DNA from: Prochilodus magdalenae
Taxonomy: Eukaryota; Chordata; Actinopteri; Characiformes; Prochilodontidae
Length of the DNA stretch: 64,000 nt
NCBI GenBank assembly: GCA_024036415.1
Contig: JAMWET010002896.1
Location: 105,001 to 169,000, forward strand
Reading direction: 5' to 3'
Position numbers and translations under genes: made by a program. This document shows positions 61,984-64,000 of this stretch, piece by piece. Within the stretch, counting starts at the first letter, position 1; every line of letters begins with the position of its first letter. The notes below the pieces were generated by a model. The model had not been told where the DNA came from, made no database searches, and saw nothing but the letters and a program-made list of their open reading frames with translations.

Positions 61984-63146
61984 ATCATATCAGCTCCACT
62001 GACCATACAGGACGCTCTGTAGGTGTACAGGTCCAGACTGTAGTCCATCTGTTTCTCTGTGTACTGTATTACCCTGTTCTTCAAAGGGCAGGACCCTCAC
62101 AGGACCCCCACAGAGCGGGTATGATGTGGGTGGTGGATCATTCTCAGCACTGCAGTGACACTGACGTGGTGTTGGTGTGTTAGTGTGTGCGGTGCTGGTG
62201 TGAGTGGATCAGACACAGCAGTGCTGCTGGAGTGTTTAGACACTGTGTCCACTCACTGTCCACTCTTGCCCACAGGATGCCGCCCACAGGATGCTGCCCA
62301 CAGGACGCTGTCCCACAGGACATTGCCCCACAGGATGCTGCCCATAGGACGCTGTCCACAGGACGTTGCCCACAGGATGCTGCCCCACAGGACGGCGCCC
62401 AAAGACGCTGCCCCACAGGATGACACCCACAGGACGCTGCCCCACAGGACGCTGCCCCACAGGACGCTGCCCACAGGACGCTGCCCACAGGATGTTGCCC
62501 ATAGGATGCTGCCTACAGGACGTTGCCCACAGGATGCTGCCTCACAGGACGCTGCCCATAGGACGCTACCCACAGGACGCTGCCCACAGGATGTTGCCCA
62601 TAGGATGCTGCCTACAGGACGTTGCCCACAGGATGCTGCCTCACAGGATGCTGCCCCACAGGACGGCGCCCAGAAGACGCTGCCCCACAGGATGACACCC
62701 ACAGGACACTGCTCCACAGGACGCTGCCCACAGGACGCTGCCCATAGGACGCTACCCACAGGACGTTGCCCACAGGATGCTGCCTCACAGGATGCTGCCC
62801 CACAGGACGGCGCCCAGAAGACGCTGCCCCACAGGATGACACCCACAGGACGCTGCCCCACAGGACGCTGCCCCACAGGACGCTGTCCCACAGGACGCTG
62901 CCCCACAGGACGTTGCCCCACAGGACGCTGCCCCACAGGACGTTGCCCCACAGGACGCTGCCCCACAGGACACTGTAGTACTGGATAGTTTTGGTTGGTG
63001 GACGATACTCAGTCCAGCAGTGACACTGTGGCATCCGGCAGCACTGCCATGTCTAATCCACTCACACCAGCACCACCCACACTAACACACCACCACAACG
63101 TCAGAACTACAGAGTGTCCTATATGGTCAGTGGAGCTGATAAGACG
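61984..63146. mobile_element. Foldback element carrying a minisatellite, in an emid1 intron
   Basis: The outer ends are inverted: atcagctccactgaccata at the left, tatggtcagtggagctgat at the right. An inner pair is also inverted: the agtggatcagacacagcagt block at the left against the atgtctaatccactcacacc block at the right. The centre is replaced by the 15/16-bp array. The left arm also occurs alone at 140-305. Confidence 0.8.
62266..62975 (+). repeat. 15/16-bp minisatellite inside the foldback element
   Basis: About 46 units of CACAGGACGCTGCCC with an optional extra C, plus longer-range duplications (for example 62500-62650 against 62590-62830). Mixed 15 and 16-bp units rotate the frame, leaving open frames on both strands that are not genes. 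Confidence 0.9.
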
Positions 63147-63291
63147 GGACAGTGAGTGTAGATAGGAGGAGGTGGGTTTATGGCTGGTCGGTGTATGAGG
63201 GAGTATAAAGCCCTGAGCTGAAGCCGATGCACTAGAGCAGGAGACGCCTTTTCCACAGGAAGTACGTCCAGTGAGGAGGTGTCCATCTTAC

Positions 63292-63336
63292 CGGCTCCCC
63301 TTTGAATCCTCTCTCTCCTGGATATCCCAGAGGGCC
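63292..63336 (-). CDS. emid1: Collagen-repeat exon (15 residues), probable EMI domain-containing 1
   Basis: A 45-nt phase-0 exon with CCGCAG acceptor and GTAAG donor encodes GPLGYPGERGFKGEP. It is separated from the previous exon by an intron that holds a foldback element with a 15/16-bp minisatellite. Confidence 0.72.
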
Positions 63337-63429
63337 CTGCGGGATCAGAGTGAGGAGAAATGAAGGACATCCATGGAAGAAGTGGACAGAACACATTAAG
63401 GCCTATCTTTCATATTTTTATTTACTCAC

Positions 63430-63492
63430 TCTCTCTCCTCGCTCGCCCTTCGGCCCCACAGGGCCCTGCAAACCAGGAGTCCCCGGCTTCCC
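63430..63492 (-). CDS. emid1: Collagen-repeat exon (21 residues), probable EMI domain-containing 1
   Basis: A 63-nt phase-0 exon with CTCAG acceptor and GTGAGT donor encodes seven Gly-X-Y triplets starting GKPGTPG and ending GERGER. The N-terminal signal and EMI-domain exons should lie past the right edge on the minus strand. Confidence 0.72.
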
Positions 63493-64000
63493 CTGAGAAT
63501 ATAGAAGCACAGAAATACACCCATTAGGTAAGCATGTAGGTACCTATATGCAGTTTACACCCCATTTACCTTCACTTTTATTAAATGTTATATATACATT
63601 CAGCTCTGTAAATAAATCAGAGCCCGCTCCAGTTCCTTCTTAAATCAGCATCTCCACATGTACAGCAGGTTCTCAGTGAGGAACCGAAGGTTGGGTTCTA
63701 GCTTTACTGGCAGATACAGTGAGCGTCTGGTTCATAAGAACAAGGTCCAGCAGCAAACACACAGGACAACACAGCTACAGACTGGCAGAGGGCCAAACCC
63801 CCTCTCTACTGACCGAGATGAGCGCCACCTCATTCCAATGTCCCTTACCCGCCGTAAGATGACCTCAGGTGACCTACAGAGAGACTGGCGAGCGGGGGCT
63901 GGGGTGAAACGCACAGCGGGCATGGTTCTAAAAACAGGCTTCTGGAGGTCATTAGTGATTTTCTAAATAAACAGATCTAATACAATATCTGATCTGGAGT
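63493..64000. other. emid1 intron, no further exon seen
   Basis: No Gly-X-Y periodicity or other coding signal recognised to the right edge. Confidence 0.45.

Noticed and set aside
62266..62975. Regular short repeats resembling a CRISPR array
   Set aside because: Units are directly adjacent with no unique spacers, and the genome is vertebrate.
62155..62988. 277-codon frame with HRTLPTGRCPQDAA-type repeats, and long frames on the other strand
   Set aside because: Product of the 15/16-bp minisatellite inside a foldback element.

Overview
This is a teleost fish nuclear genome window. The genes are split by GT-AG introns and belong to vertebrate families. The intergenic DNA is packed with minisatellites, Tc1-type DNA transposons, foldback elements and a tRNA-derived SINE. 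The repeat families look most like those of otophysan fishes (characiforms or catfishes), but that is an impression and not a measurement.

Gene layout, left to right: first coding exon of gas2l1 (minus, 7251-7949); ewsr1 (minus, 16 coding exons, 36522 down to 21144) with a single-exon claudin-23-like gene inside its seventh intron (minus, 28987-29601); rhbdd3 (plus, 5 coding exons, 37061-42100); three collagen-repeat exons of a gene that is probably emid1 (minus, 61665-63492, running off the right edge). This is the human 22q12 order EMID1-RHBDD3-EWSR1-GAS2L1 with relative orientations kept. The splice models for ewsr1 (573 codons) and rhbdd3 (367 codons) stay in phase through every junction, so both look intact. 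ewsr1 and rhbdd3 start head to head 538 bp apart across a probable shared promoter with an inverted CCAAT pair and NRF1-like and ETS-like sites.

The genes do not form one pathway. EWSR1 is a nuclear RNA-binding protein, GAS2L1 links actin and microtubules, RHBDD3 is a rhomboid-like membrane protein with a ubiquitin-binding UBA domain, EMID1 is extracellular matrix, and the claudin is a tight-junction-type tetraspan protein. They share a neighbourhood that has been kept over long evolutionary time.

Repeats fill the rest. Tandem arrays: 37-bp (1.3-2.3 kb), about 40-bp (3.2-4.1 kb), 36-bp (5.0-5.7 kb), CTGAA pentamer (6.4-7.15 kb), GCTAAT-rich (17.2-18.4 kb), 17-bp (37.7-38.3 kb), 16-bp (58.8-59.6 kb) and 15/16-bp (62.27-62.97 kb). 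Mobile elements: a decayed 1.4-kb Tc1 copy (19311-20711), two Tc1-type deletion derivatives sharing one internal junction (near 10.6-11.4 and 57.0-57.4 kb), foldback elements (46.6-47.8, 57.5-58.0, 62.0-63.1 kb) and a SINE (40.3-40.5 kb). The stretch 49.3-56.7 kb is unusually noisy and may be a low-accuracy assembly segment or a very old repeat domain. I found no convincing undescribed biological system. The observations most worth checking are the possible Ser-His pair in the RHBDD3 rhomboid domain, the nested claudin, the mirror-image CCAAT promoter, the shared transposon junction, and the minisatellite that grew inside a foldback element.
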